DNA of 64,000 bases from Ascidia mentula (GCA_947561715.1 OX387197.1:8987001-9051000); one strand, 5' to 3'; positions 23,649 to 37,571 are shown, counted from the first letter of the stretch. The notes: generated by a model not told the origin, from the sequence alone. Translations and numbers: made by a program.

Positions 23649-23656
23649 AAGGTAGT
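23649..23656. other. Left target-site duplication AAGGTAGT
   Basis: Eight bases identical to 44574-44581, directly outside the terminal inverted repeat starting ACCACTC. They define the left boundary of the giant element. Confidence 0.85.
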
Positions 23657-23905
23657 ACCACTCTCATTCTGGCAGAATTCTGGCAGAATAATTTTGCAAA
23701 TTTGCCACATTCTACAAGGTACAACAGACATTTACTCAAAAATTGTTTTTTTTGGATTAAAATCAAATTACAGAGATGAGCAAGCAGATCAAACCTCAAA
23801 AAACATTTAAACAACATTTTCCGCAGCTGTATCAATCAAAAAAATCGCGAATTAAAAAAATCGCCTGGTTTTGCGATTCAGCATAATGGCGGCATGCGAA
23901 AAACT
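23657..23905 (+). repeat. Left outer terminal inverted repeat
   Basis: Single-copy outer part of the arm, the reverse complement of 44325-44573. The tip holds a direct doublet, ATTCTGGCAGA twice in a row. The inner part grades into the 205-bp unit (GCATGCGAAAAACT shared). Confidence 0.85.
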
Positions 23906-26900
23906 AGTCTAATACAAAGAATTCTGCTCGGCGTTCTTGCAATAGGTGCCAATATTGACCAATATCAAGAGAACGGAAATTTAATTCTCTACAACATGCA
24001 ATTAACAAATTTGAAATTAAGGTGCCGGATGACCTTCAAATCGCCGATTGAAGACGACCCGCTTTGAGCGAATCAGCAGCGTAATGGCGTAATGTCGGCA
24101 TGCGAAAAACTTCCCTATTAAAACAATTCTGCTCGGCGTTCTGGCAATAGGTGCCAATATTGACCAATATCAAGAGAACGGAAATTTAATTCTCTACAAC
24201 ATGCAATTAACAAATTTGAAATTAAGGTGCCGGATGACCTTCAAATCGCCGATTGAAGACGACCCGCTTTGAGCGAATCAGCAGCGTAATGGCGTAATGT
24301 CGGCATGCGAAAAACTTCCCTATTAAAACAATTCTGCTCGGCGTTCTGGCAATAGGTGCCAATATTGACCAATATCAAGAGAACGGAAATTTAATTCTCT
24401 ACAACATGCAATTAACAAATTTGAAATTAAGGTGCCGGATGACCTTCAAATCGCCGATTGAAGACGACCCGCTTTGAGCGAATCAGCAGCGTAATGGCGT
24501 AATGTCGGCATGCGAAAAACTTCCCTATTAAAACAATTCTGCTCGGCGTTCTGGCAATAGGTGCCAATATTGACCAATATCAAGAGAACGGAAATTTAAT
24601 TCTCTACAACATGCAATTAACAAATTTGAAATTAAGGTGCCGGATGACCTTCAAATCGCCGATTGAAGACGACCCGCTTTGAGCGAATCAGCAGCGTAAT
24701 GGCGTAATGTCGGCATGCGAAAAACTTCCCTATTAAAACAATTCTGCTCGGCGTTCTGGCAATAGGTGCCAATATTGACCAATATCAAGAGAACGGAAAT
24801 TTAATTCTCTACAACATGCAATTAACAAATTTGAAATTAAGGTGCCGGATGACCTTCAAATCGCCGATTGAAGACGACCCGCTTTGAGCGAATCAGCAGC
24901 GTAATGGCGTAATGTCGGCATGCGAAAAACTTCCCTATTAAAACAATTCTGCTCGGCGTTCTGGCAATAGGTGCCAATATTGACCAATATCAAGAGAACG
25001 GAAATTTAATTCTCTACAACATGCAATTAACAAATTTGAAATTAAGGTGCCGGATGACCTTCAAATCGCCGATTGAAGACGACCCGCTTTGAGCGAATCA
25101 GCAGCGTAATGGCGTAATGTCGGCATGCGAAAAACTTCCCTATTAAAACAATTCTGCTCGGCGTTCTGGCAATAGGTGCCAATATTGACCAATATCAAGA
25201 GAACGGAAATTTAATTCTCTACAACATGCAATTAACAAATTTGAAATTAAGGTGCCGGATGACCTTCAAATCGCCGATTGAAGACGACCCGCTTTGAGCG
25301 AATCAGCAGCGTAATGGCGTAATGTCGGCATGCGAAAAACTTCCCTATTAAAACAATTCTGCTCGGCCTTCTGGCAATAGGTGCCAATATTGACCAATAT
25401 CAAGAGAACGGAAATTTAATTCTCTACAACATGCAATTAACAAATTTGAAATTAAGGTGCCGGATGACCTTCAAATCGCCGATTGAAGACGACCCGCTTT
25501 GAGCGAATCAGCAGCGTAATGGCGTAATGTCGGCATGCGAAAAACTTCCCTATTAAAACAATTCTGCTCGGCGTTCTGGCAATAGGTGCCAATATTGACC
25601 AATATCAAGAGAACGGAAATTTAATTCTCTACAACATGCAATTAACAAATTTGAAATTAAGGTGCCGGATGACTTTCAAATCGCCGATTGAAGACGACCC
25701 GCTTTGAGCGAATCAGCAGCGTAATGGCGTAATGTCGGCATGCGAAAAACTTCCCTATTAAAACAATTCTGCTCGGCCTTCTGGCAATAGGTGCCAATAT
25801 TGACCAATATCAAGAGAACGGAAATTTAATTCTCTACAACATGCAATTAACAAATTTGAAATTAAGGTGCCGGATGACCTTCAAATCGCCGATTGAAGAC
25901 GACCCGCTTTGAGCGAATCAGCAGCGTAATGGCGTAATGTCGGCATGCGAAAAACTTCCCTATTAAAACAATTCTGCTCGGCGTTCTGGCAATAGGTGCC
26001 AATATTGACCAATATCAAGAGAACGGAAATTTAATTCTCTACAACATGCAATTAACAAATTTGAAATTAAGGTGCCGGATGACCTTCAAATCGCCGATTG
26101 AAGACGACCCGCTTTGAGCGAATCAGCAGCGTAATGGCGTAATGTCGGCATGCGAAAAACTTCCCTATTAAAACAATTCTGCTCGGCGTTCTGGCAATAG
26201 GTGCCAATATTGACCAATATCAAGAGAACGGAAATTTAATTCTCTACAACATGCAATTAACAAATTTGAAATTAAGGTGCCGGATGACCTTCAAATCGCC
26301 GATTGAAGACGACCCGCTTTGAGCGAGTCAGCAGCGTAATGGCGTAATGTCGGCATGCGAAAAACTTCCATATTAAAACAATTCTGCTCGGCGTTCTGGC
26401 AATAGGTGCCAATATTGACCAATATCAAGAGAACGGAAATTTAATTCTCTACAACATGCAATTAACAAATTTGAAATTAAGGTGCCGGATGACCTTCAAA
26501 TCGCCGATTGAAGACGACCCGCTTTGAGCGAGTCAGCAGCGTAATGGCGTAATGTCGGCATGCGAAAAACTTCCCTATTAAAACAATTCTGCTCGGCGTT
26601 CTGGCAATAGGTGCCAATATTGACCAATATCAAGAGAACGGAAATTTAATTCTCTACAACATGCAATTAACAAATTTGAAATTAAGGTGCCGGATGACCT
26701 TCAAATCGCCGATTGAAGACGACCCGCTTTGAGCGAGTCAGCAGCGTAATGGCGTAATGTCGGCATGCGAAAAACTTCCCTATTAAAACAATTCTGCTCG
26801 GCGTTCTGGCAATAGGTGCCAATATTGACCAATATCAAGAGAACGGAAATTTAATTCTCTACAACATGCAATTAACAAATTTGAAATTAAGGTGCCGGAT

Positions 26901-29900
26901 GACCTTCAAATCGCCGATTGAAGACGACCCGCTTTGAGCGAGTCAGCAGCGTAATGGCGTAATGTCGGCATGCGAAAAACTTCCCTATTAAAACAATTCT
27001 GCTCGGCGTTCTGGCAATAGGTGCCAATATTGACCAATATCAAGAGAACGGAAATTTAATTCTCTACAACATGCAATTAACAAATTTGAAATTAAGGTGC
27101 CGGATGACCTTCAAATCGCCGATTGAAGACGACCCGCTTTGAGCGAGTCAGCAGCGTAATGGCGTAATGTCGGCATGCGAAAAACTTCCCTATTAAAACA
27201 ATTCTGCTCGGCGTTCTGGCAATAGGTGCCAATATTGACCAATATCAAGAGAACGGAAATTTAATTCTCTACAACATGCAATTAACAAATTTGAAATTAA
27301 GGTGCCGGATGACCTTCAAATCGCCGATTGAAGACGACCCGCTTTGAGCGAGTCAGCAGCGTAATGGCGTAATGTCGGCATGCGAAAAACTTCCCTATTA
27401 AAACAATTCTGCTCGGCGTTCTGGCAATAGGTGCCAATATTGACCAATATCAAGAGAACGGAAATTTAATTCTCTACAACATGCAATTAACAAATTTGAA
27501 ATTAAGGTGCCGGATGACCTTCAAATCGCCGATTGAAGACGACCCGCTTTGAGCGAGTCAGCAGCGTAATGGCGTAATGTCGGCATGCGAAAAACTTCCC
27601 TATTAAAACAATTCTGCTCGGCGTTCTGGCAATAGGTGCCAATATTGACCAATATCAAGAGAACGGAAATTTAATTCTCTACAACATGCAATTAACAAAT
27701 TTGAAATTAAGGTGCCGGATGACCTTCAAATCGCCGATTGAAGACGACCCGCTTTGAGCGAGTCAGCAGCGTAATGGCGTAATGTCGGCATGCGAAAAAC
27801 TTCCCTATTAAAACAATTCTGCTCGGCGTTCTGGCAATAGGTGCCAATATTGACCAATATCAAGAGAACGGAAATTTAATTCTCTACAACATGCAATTAA
27901 CAAATTTGAAATTAAGGTGCCGGATGACCTTCAAATCGCCGATTGAAGACGACCCGCTTTGAGCGAGTCAGCAGCATAATGGCGTAATGTCGGCATGCGA
28001 AAAACTTCCCTATTAAAACAATTCTGCTCGGCGTTCTGGCAATAGGTGCCAATATTGACCAATATCAAGAGAACGGAAATTTAATTCTCTACAACATGCA
28101 ATTAACAAATTTGAAATTAAGGTGCCGGATGACCTTCAAATCGCCGATTGAAGACGACCCGCTTTGAGCGAATCAGCAGCGTAATGGCGTAATGTCGGCA
28201 TGCGAAAAACTTCCCTATTAAAACAATTCTGCTCGGCCTTCTGGCAATAGGTGCCAATATTGACCAATATCAAGAGAACGGAAATTTAATTCTCTACAAC
28301 ATGCAATTAACAAATTTGAAATTAAGGTGCCGGATGACCTTCAAATCGCCGATTGAAGACGACCCGCTTTGAGCGAGTCAGCAGCGTAATGGCGTAATGT
28401 CGGCATGCGAAAAACTTCCATATTAAAACAATTCTGCTCGGCGTTCTGGCAATAGGTGCCAATATTGACCAATATCAAGAGAACGGAAATTTAATTCTCT
28501 ACAACATGCAATTAACAAATTTGAAATTAAGGTGCCGGATGACCTTCAAATCGCCGATTGAAGACGACCCGCTTTGAGCGAGTCAGCAGCGTAATGGCGT
28601 AATGTCGGCATGCGAAAAACTTCCCTATTAAAACAATTCTGCTTGGCGTTCTGGCAATAGGTGCCAATATTGACCAATATCAAGAGAACGGAAATTTAAT
28701 TCTCTACAACATGCAATTAACAAATTTGAAATTAAGGTGCCGGATGACCTTCAAATCGCCGATTGAAGACGACCCGCTTTGAGCGAGTCAGCAGCGTAAT
28801 GGCGTAATGTCGGCATGCGAAAAACTTCCCTATTAAAACAATTCTGCTCGGCGTTCTGGCAATAGGTGCCAATATTGACCAATATCAAGAGAACGGAAAT
28901 TTAATTCTCTACAACATGCAATTAACAAATTTGAAATTAAGGTGCCGGATGACCTTCAAATCGCCGATTGAAGACGACCCGCTTTGAGCGAGTCAGCAGC
29001 GTAATGGCGTAATGTCGGCATGCGAAAAACTTCCCTATTAAAACAATTCTGCTCGGCGTTCTGGCAATAGGTGCCAATATTGACCAATATCAAGAGAACG
29101 GAAATTTAATTCTCTACAACATGCAATTAACAAATTTGAAATTAAGGTGCCGGATGACCTTCAAATCGCCGATTGAAGACGACCCGCTTTGAGCGAGTCA
29201 GCAGCATAATGGCGTAATGTCGGCATGCGAAAAACTTCCCTATTAAAACAATTCTGCTCGGCGTTCTGGCAATAGGTGCCAATATTGACCAATATCAAGA
29301 GAACGGAAATTTAATTCTCTACAACATGCAATTAACAAATTTGAAATTAAGGTGCCGGATGACCTTCAAATCGCCGATTGAAGACGACCCGCTTTGAGCG
29401 AATCAGCAGCGTAATGGCGTAATGTCGGCATGCGAAAAACTTCCCTATTAAAACAATTCTGCTCGGCCTTCTGGCAATAGGTGCCAATATTGACCAATAT
29501 CAAGAGAACGGAAATTTAATTCTCTACAACATGCAATTAACAAATTTGAAATTAAGGTGCCGGATGACCTTCAAATCGCCGATTGAAGACGACCCGCTTT
29601 GAGCGAGTCAGCAGCGTAATGGCGTAATGTCGGCATGCGAAAAACTTCCATATTAAAACAATTCTGCTCGGCGTTCTGGCAATAGGTGCCAATATTGACC
29701 AATATCAAGAGAACGGAAATTTAATTCTCTACAACATGCAATTAACAAATTTGAAATTAAGGTGCCGGATGACCTTCAAATCGCCGATTGAAGACGACCC
29801 GCTTTGAGCGAGTCAGCAGCGTAATGGCGTAATGTCGGCATGCGAAAAACTTCCCTATTAAAACAATTCTGCTCGGCGTTCTGGCAATAGGTGCCAATAT

Positions 29901-32900
29901 TGACCAATATCAAGAGAACGGAAATTTAATTCTCTACAACATGCAATTAACAAATTTGAAATTAAGGTGCCGGATGACCTTCAAATCGCCGATTGAAGAC
30001 GACCCGCTTTGAGCGAGTCAGCAGCGTAATGGCGTAATGTCGGCATGCGAAAAACTTCCCTATTAAAACAATTCTGCTCGGCGTTCTGGCAATAGGTGCC
30101 AATATTGACCAATATCAAGAGAACGGAAATTTAATTCTCTACAACATGCAATTAACAAATTTGAAATTAAGGTGCCGGATGACCTTCAAATCGCCGATTG
30201 AAGACGACCCGCTTTGAGCGAGTCAGCAGCGTAATGGCGTAATGTCGGCATGCGAAAAACTTCCCTATTAAAACAATTCTGCTCGGCGTTCTGGCAATAG
30301 GTGCCAATATTGACCAATATCAAGAGAACGGAAATTTAATTCTCTACAACATGCAATTAACAAATTTGAAATTAAGGTGCCGGATGACCTTCAAATCGCC
30401 GATTGAAGACGACCCGCTTTGAGCGAGTCAGCAGCGTAATGGCGTAATGTCGGCATGCGAAAAACTTCCCTATTAAAACAATTCTGCTCGGCGTTCTGGC
30501 AATAGGTGCCAATATTGACCAATATCAAGAGAACGGAAATTTAATTCTCTACAACATGCAATTAACAAATTTGAAATTAAGGTGCCGGATGACCTTCAAA
30601 TCGCCGATTGAAGACGACCCGCTTTGAGCGAGTCAGCAGCGTAATGGCGTAATGTCGGCATGCGAAAAACTTCCCTATTAAAACAATTCTGCTCGGCGTT
30701 CTGGCAATAGGTGCCAATATTGACCAATATCAAGAGAACGGAAATTTAATTCTCTACAACATGCAATTAACAAATTTGAAATTAAGGTGCCGGATGACCT
30801 TCAAATCGCCGATTGAAGACGACCCGCTTTGAGCGAGTCAGCAGCGTAATGGCGTAATGTCGGCATGCGAAAAACTTCCCTATTAAAACAATTCTGCTCG
30901 GCGTTCTGGCAATAGGTGCCAATATTGACCAATATCAAGAGAACGGAAATTTAATTCTCTACAACATGCAATTAACAAATTTGAAATTAAGGTGCCGGAT
31001 GACCTTCAAATCGCCGATTGAAGACGACCCGCTTTGAGCGAGTCAGCAGCGTAATGGCGTAATGTCGGCATGCGAAAAACTTCCCTATTAAAACAATTCT
31101 GCTCGGCGTTCTGGCAATAGGTGCCAATATTGACCAATATCAAGAGAACGGAAATTTAATTCTCTACAACATGCAATTAACAAATTTGAAATTAAGGTGC
31201 CGGATGACCTTCAAATCGCCGATTGAAGACGACCCGCTTTGAGCGAGTCAGCAGCATAATGGCGTAATGTCGGCATGCGAAAAACTTCCCTATTAAAACA
31301 ATTCTGCTCGGCGTTCTGGCAATAGGTGCCAATATTGACCAATATCAAGAGAACGGAAATTTAATTCTCTACAACATGCAATTAACAAATTTGAAATTAA
31401 GGTGCCGGATGACCTTCAAATCGCCGATTGAAGACGACCCGCTTTGAGCGAATCAGCAGCGTAATGGCGTAATGTCGGCATGCGAAAAACTTCCCTATTA
31501 AAACAATTCTGCTCGGCCTTCTGGCAATAGGTGCCAATATTGACCAATATCAAGAGAACGGAAATTTAATTCTCTACAACATGCAATTAACAAATTTGAA
31601 ATTAAGGTGCCGGATGACCTTCAAATCGCCGATTGAAGACGACCCGCTTTGAGCGAGTCAGCAGCGTAATGGCGTAATGTCGGCATGCGAAAAACTTCCA
31701 TATTAAAACAATTCTGCTCGGCGTTCTGGCAATAGGTGCCAATATTGACCAATATCAAGAGAACGGAAATTTAATTCTCTACAACATGCAATTAACAAAT
31801 TTGAAATTAAGGTGCCGGATGACCTTCAAATCGCCGATTGAAGACGACCCGCTTTGAGCGAGTCAGCAGCGTAATGGCGTAATGTCGGCATGCGAAAAAC
31901 TTCCCTATTAAAACAATTCTGCTCGGCGTTCTGGCAATAGGTGCCAATATTGACCAATATCAAGAGAACGGAAATTTAATTCTCTACAACATGCAATTAA
32001 CAAATTTGAAATTAAGGTGCCGGATGACCTTCAAATCGCCGATTGAAGACGACCCGCTTTGAGCGAGTCAGCAGCGTAATGGCGTAATGTCGGCATGCGA
32101 AAAACTTCCCTATTAAAACAATTCTGCTCGGCGTTCTGGCAATAGGTGCCAATATTGACCAATATCAAGAGAACGGAAATTTAATTCTCTACAACATGCA
32201 ATTAACAAATTTGAAATTAAGGTGCCGGATGACCTTCAAATCGCCGATTGAAGACGACCCGCTTTGAGCGAGTCAGCAGCGTAATGGCGTAATGTCGGCA
32301 TGCGAAAAACTTCCCTATTAAAACAATTCTGCTCGGCGTTCTGGCAATAGGTGCCAATATTGACCAATATCAAGAGAACGGAAATTTAATTCTCTACAAC
32401 ATGCAATTAACAAATTTGAAATTAAGGTGCCGGATGACCTTCAAATCGCCGATTGAAGACGACCCGCTTTGAGCGAGTCAGCAGCGTAATGGCGTAATGT
32501 CGGCATGCGAAAAACTTCCCTATTAAAACAATTCTGCTCGGCGTTCTGGCAATAGGTGCCAATATTGACCAATATCAAGAGAACGGAAATTTAATTCTCT
32601 ACAACATGCAATTAACAAATTTGAAATTAAGGTGCCGGATGACCTTCAAATCGCCGATTGAAGACGACCCGCTTTGAGCGAGTCAGCAGCGTAATGGCGT
32701 AATGTCGGCATGCGAAAAACTTCCCTATTAAAACAATTCTGCTCGGCGTTCTGGCAATAGGTGCCAATATTGACCAATATCAAGAGAACGGAAATTTAAT
32801 TCTCTACAACATGCAATTAACAAATTTGAAATTAAGGTGCCGGATGACCTTCAAATCGCCGATTGAAGACGACCCGCTTTGAGCGAGTCAGCAGCGTAAT

Positions 32901-35900
32901 GGCGTAATGTCGGCATGCGAAAAACTTCCCTATTAAAACAATTCTGCTCGGCGTTCTGGCAATAGGTGCCAATATTGACCAATATCAAGAGAACGGAAAT
33001 TTAATTCTCTACAACATGCAATTAACAAATTTGAAATTAAGGTGCCGGATGACCTTCAAATCGCCGATTGAAGACGACCCGCTTTGAGCGAGTCAGCAGC
33101 GTAATGGCGTAATGTCGGCATGCGAAAAACTTCCCTATTAAAACAATTCTGCTCGGCGTTCTGGCAATAGGTGCCAATATTGACCAATATCAAGAGAACG
33201 GAAATTTAATTCTCTACAACATGCAATTAACAAATTTGAAATTAAGGTGCCGGATGACCTTCAAATCGCCGATTGAAGACGACCCGCTTTGAGCGAGTCA
33301 GCAGCATAATGGCGTAATGTCGGCATGCGAAAAACTTCCCTATTAAAACAATTCTGCTCGGCGTTCTGGCAATAGGTGCCAATATTGACCAATATCAAGA
33401 GAACGGAAATTTAATTCTCTACAACATGCAATTAACAAATTTGAAATTAAGGTGCCGGATGACCTTCAAATCGCCGATTGAAGACGACCCGCTTTGAGCG
33501 AGTCAGCAGCGTAATGGCGTAATGTCGGCATGCGAAAAACTTCCCTATTAAAACAATTCTGCTCGGCGTTCTGGCAATAGGTGCCAATATTGACCAATAT
33601 CAAGAGAACGGAAATTTAATTCTCTACAACATGCAATTAACAAATTTGAAATTAAGGTGCCGGATGACCTTCAAATCGCCGATTGAAGACGACCCGCTTT
33701 GAGCGAGTCAGCAGCATAATGGCGTAATGTCGGCATGCGAAAAACTTCCCTATTAAAACAATTCTGCTCGGCGTTCTGGCAATAGGTGCCAATATTGACC
33801 AATATCAAGAGAACGGAAATTTAATTCTCTACAACATGCAATTAACAAATTTGAAATTAAGGTGCCGGATGACCTTCAAATCGCCGATTGAAGACGACCC
33901 GCTTTGAGCGAATCAGCAGCGTAATGGCGTAATGTCGGCATGCGAAAAACTTCCCTATTAAAACAATTCTGCTCGGCCTTCTGGCAATAGGTGCCAATAT
34001 TGACCAATATCAAGAGAACGGAAATTTAATTCTCTACAACATGCAATTAACAAATTTGAAATTAAGGTGCCGGATGACCTTCAAATCGCCGATTGAAGAC
34101 GACCCGCTTTGAGCGAGTCAGCAGCGTAATGGCGTAATGTCGGCATGCGAAAAACTTCCATATTAAAACAATTCTGCTCGGCGTTCTGGCAATAGGTGCC
34201 AATATTGACCAATATCAAGAGAACGGAAATTTAATTCTCTACAACATGCAATTAACAAATTTGAAATTAAGGTGCCGGATGACCTTCAAATCGCCGATTG
34301 AAGACGACCCGCTTTGAGCGAGTCAGCAGCGTAATGGCGTAATGTCGGCATGCGAAAAACTTCCCTATTAAAACAATTCTGCTCGGCGTTCTGGCAATAG
34401 GTGCCAATATTGACCAATATCAAGAGAACGGAAATTTAATTCTCTACAACATGCAATTAACAAATTTGAAATTAAGGTGCCGGATGACCTTCAAATCGCC
34501 GATTGAAGACGACCCGCTTTGAGCGAGTCAGCAGCGTAATGGCGTAATGTCGGCATGCGAAAAACTTCCCTATTAAAACAATTCTGCTCGGCGTTCTGGC
34601 AATAGGTGCCAATATTGACCAATATCAAGAGAACGGAAATTTAATTCTCTACAACATGCAATTAACAAATTTGAAATTAAGGTGCCGGATGACCTTCAAA
34701 TCGCCGATTGAAGACGACCCGCTTTGAGCGAGTCAGCAGCGTAATGGCGTAATGTCGGCATGCGAAAAACTTCCCTATTAAAACAATTCTGCTCGGCGTT
34801 CTGGCAATAGGTGCCAATATTGACCAATATCAAGAGAACGGAAATTTAATTCTCTACAACATGCAATTAACAAATTTGAAATTAAGGTGCCGGATGACCT
34901 TCAAATCGCCGATTGAAGACGACCCGCTTTGAGCGAGTCAGCAGCGTAATGGCGTAATGTCGGCATGCGAAAAACTTCCCTATTAAAACAATTCTGCTCG
35001 GCGTTCTGGCAATAGGTGCCAATATTGACCAATATCAAGAGAACGGAAATTTAATTCTCTACAACATGCAATTAACAAATTTGAAATTAAGGTGCCGGAT
35101 GACCTTCAAATCGCCGATTGAAGACGACCCGCTTTGAGCGAGTCAGCAGCGTAATGGCGTAATGTCGGCATGCGAAAAACTTCCCTATTAAAACAATTCT
35201 GCTCGGCGTTCTGGCAATAGGTGCCAATATTGACCAATATCAAGAGAACGGAAATTTAATTCTCTACAACATGCAATTAACAAATTTGAAATTAAGGTGC
35301 CGGATGACCTTCAAATCGCCGATTGAAGACGACCCGCTTTGAGCGAGTCAGCAGCGTAATGGCGTAATGTCGGCATGCGAAAAACTTCCCTATTAAAACA
35401 ATTCTGCTCGGCGTTCTGGCAATAGGTGCCAATATTGACCAATATCAAGAGAACGGAAATTTAATTCTCTACAACATGCAATTAACAAATTTGAAATTAA
35501 GGTGCCGGATGACCTTCAAATCGCCGATTGAAGACGACCCGCTTTGAGCGAGTCAGCAGCGTAATGGCGTAATGTCGGCATGCGAAAAACTTCCCTATTA
35601 AAACAATTCTGCTCGGCGTTCTGGCAATAGGTGCCAATATTGACCAATATCAAGAGAACGGAAATTTAATTCTCTACAACATGCAATTAACAAATTTGAA
35701 ATTAAGGTGCCGGATGACCTTCAAATCGCCGATTGAAGACGACCCGCTTTGAGCGAGTCAGCAGCATAATGGCGTAATGTCGGCATGCGAAAAACTTCCC
35801 TATTAAAACAATTCTGCTCGGCGTTCTGGCAATAGGTGCCAATATTGACCAATATCAAGAGAACGGAAATTTAATTCTCTACAACATGCAATTAACAAAT

Positions 35901-36016
35901 TTGAAATTAAGGTGCCGGATGACCTTCAAATCGCCGATTGAAGACGACCCGCTTTGAGCGAATCAGCAGCGTAATGGCGTAATGTCGGCATGCGAAAAAC
36001 TTCCCTATTAAAACAA
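23906..36016 (+). repeat. Left satellite array, 205-bp unit, about 59 copies
   Basis: The junction TTCCCTATTA recurs at 24111, 24316, 24521 and onward to 36001, exactly 205 bp apart (58 intervals). Units are nearly identical and differ at a few positions: AATCAG or AGTCAG, CGGCGTT or CGGCCTT, TTCCC or TTCCA, CAGCGTAAT or CAGCATAAT. No long ORF is present. Each unit contains the inverted repeat ATATTG-AC-CAATAT. The array stops at 36016 inside a unit, where AAACAATTCTGC is replaced by core sequence. Confidence 0.95.
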
Positions 36017-36335
36017 AAAATGCACTAAAACTGCACCTAACACGCTGAAAATCGCTATACCACGTGATTTCTTGCTCATTCAACCTGAAAATTGACCCCA
36101 ATGCATCACCGGTTGCCTTGTGACGAAACTGAGAATCTCTATGACGCAGGAGTACAAGACGGGCAATCCCCGCGGGCAAAACTATTTTAATAGAGTTGCT
36201 GATATGCGGTCTTTAGTCCTATTTTCATAAAATAAAGTTTGGTCCTGGCATTGAAATTCGTTTTGGTCGAAGATTGCCTTTCTTTTTGTTTGTCCTTTAT
36301 GACGCATTGACGTTGATGAGGACATATTTCGCGCG
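36017..36335. other. Left edge of the element core
   Basis: Unique sequence between the left array and the PHD-like ORF. No coding region is recognised. Confidence 0.5.
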
Positions 36336-37050
36336 TTATCGTTTGACTGAATAATCACTCTTCTTTGGTAAAAGTGATTCAAACTTTAAATCCTCAGTTA
36401 TTGTTTTTTTGTTGCTTTCACACTCTGCTTCCACACTGTCTGATAAAGGTGGCTCTTGTAGCAAAGTTACATCTGTAGTAGAATTTTTGTGCTGACTGTC
36501 AAAAACCTTTTCAGAATATTTTTCTTTCAATACTGCAACATGCTCATGAACAAAAGTTGGCAAATTTGGAATAATATCTTCACCACACACAATGTTGGTG
36601 TTCTGCCACTCACTTTCTGTCAATAGCAATGCTGCATGGCCTTGCGGAAACACACAGGATGGATGTAACCATTCTTTGCATACACTGCACTCTATCATCA
36701 ATTCTCCCTCATACGGCTTGTGACATATGCAATATGTTTCACTTTTTACATCCCGATTTATACTGTTCATGTCATGTATTAAAGACATCACTCTTCTTCG
36801 TAAATCATGGTTACTACGCCAACTTTTGTTGAAACGCAAAACAGCTTTTTTGGATACTTTTGTCTTTTTCAATCCAAAGTATGACTTCAGGCACTTGTGA
36901 TCTATTATGTTGTCAAGTGGTTGAAAGTTGTTTGTAACAACAAACGCCCTGGCCAATGCAAAAATGTCGAAATGTATTCCATGGTTTCCATGTATTCCAT
37001 GGTTTCTAGTATTCCATGGCAGACTACTGGTAAGGATCAGTGTTTCAAAG
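36336..37050 (-). CDS. PHD-finger-like ORF inside the giant element
   Basis: The open minus-strand frame ends at 36336; the part that looks protein-coding reaches up to about 37050. It contains CICHKPYEGELMIEC followed by SVCKEWLHPSC, the Cys4-His-Cys part of a PHD zinc finger. PHD fingers usually read histone H3 tails. The last zinc pair is incomplete: only one Cys (IVC) is seen before the frame continues as EDIIPNL. N-terminal to it is a Lys/Arg-rich segment and a small duplication (HGIHGNHGIH). The upstream frame crosses a G/C homopolymer and encodes polyproline, so the true 5' end is unknown. A small exon beginning at ATG 37530 is possible. The ORF is either element-encoded or a captured host fragment. 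Confidence 0.5.
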
Positions 37051-37161
37051 AAATTAACAATACGCCTAGAAAAAGCAAACGGTAAAAAACGTCTTTCAAA
37101 CATCCACTTATAATTGGACACATCAAAAATGAAAACGAAGACAAACATAGGCGCCTGGTCC

Positions 37162-37182
37162 GGGGGGGGGGGGGGGGGGGGG
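37162..37182 (+). repeat. Run of 21 G, followed by CGGCGCCCCCC
   Basis: An uninterrupted G homopolymer followed by a C-rich block that could pair with it. It is a candidate G-quadruplex or hairpin and a likely sequencing-length uncertainty. Confidence 0.9.
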
Positions 37183-37507
37183 CGGCGCCCCCCCTCAGGT
37201 TTTCTTTTAAAAAAACCAGTGGATATTACGCGCGTCTGTCCGCACCATGTAACTCGTCGCATTCGTAACGTACGAAGAAAAAATGACCTGAAAACAAAGT
37301 GTTTCTTACACGACGCACACAAAATATGTTGACCTAACGTCAGTCTCGCATTTCTTCGGTTGTTGCAACGTCAGTCTCGCATTATCATATGCCAACAGGT
37401 AGTTATTGGTTGTGTCGTAGACCGATCTTGTGCGTTTATCGTTAACGCCGCCCTTTTGGCTAATACGCCTCATGCGTTGAAGTTTAAACACGATATTTGC
37501 TGATGTA

Positions 37508-37571
37508 ATAGTTACAAATTGTGACGCCATAGTTACAAATTATGACGTCATAGTTACAGATTATGACGTCA
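37508..37571. promoter_or_regulatory. Three 21-bp repeats carrying CRE/ATF palindromes
   Basis: The unit ATAGTTACAAATTRTGACGYC occurs three times (37508-37528, 37529-37549, 37550-37570). Two perfect TGACGTCA sites lie at 37543-37550 and 37564-37571, and TGACGCCA lies at 37522-37529. A further TGACGTCA lies at 37755-37762 and CACGTG near 37716. They sit between the minus-strand PHD-side frame and a plus-strand ORF at 37922, so they may be the element's central promoter. Confidence 0.5.

Noticed and set aside
23641..23835. Matching small proteins near 23641-23835 (minus) and 44395-44580 (plus)
   Set aside because: These are translations of the same non-coding outer terminal repeat in its two orientations.
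23906..36016. CRISPR-like array
   Set aside because: The units are 205 bp, contiguous and without unique spacers, and the genome is animal. It is a satellite array in a transposon arm.
23906..36016. Centromeric satellite
   Set aside because: The array is bounded by transposon ends with a target-site duplication and matched by an inverted array, and genes lie close on both sides.
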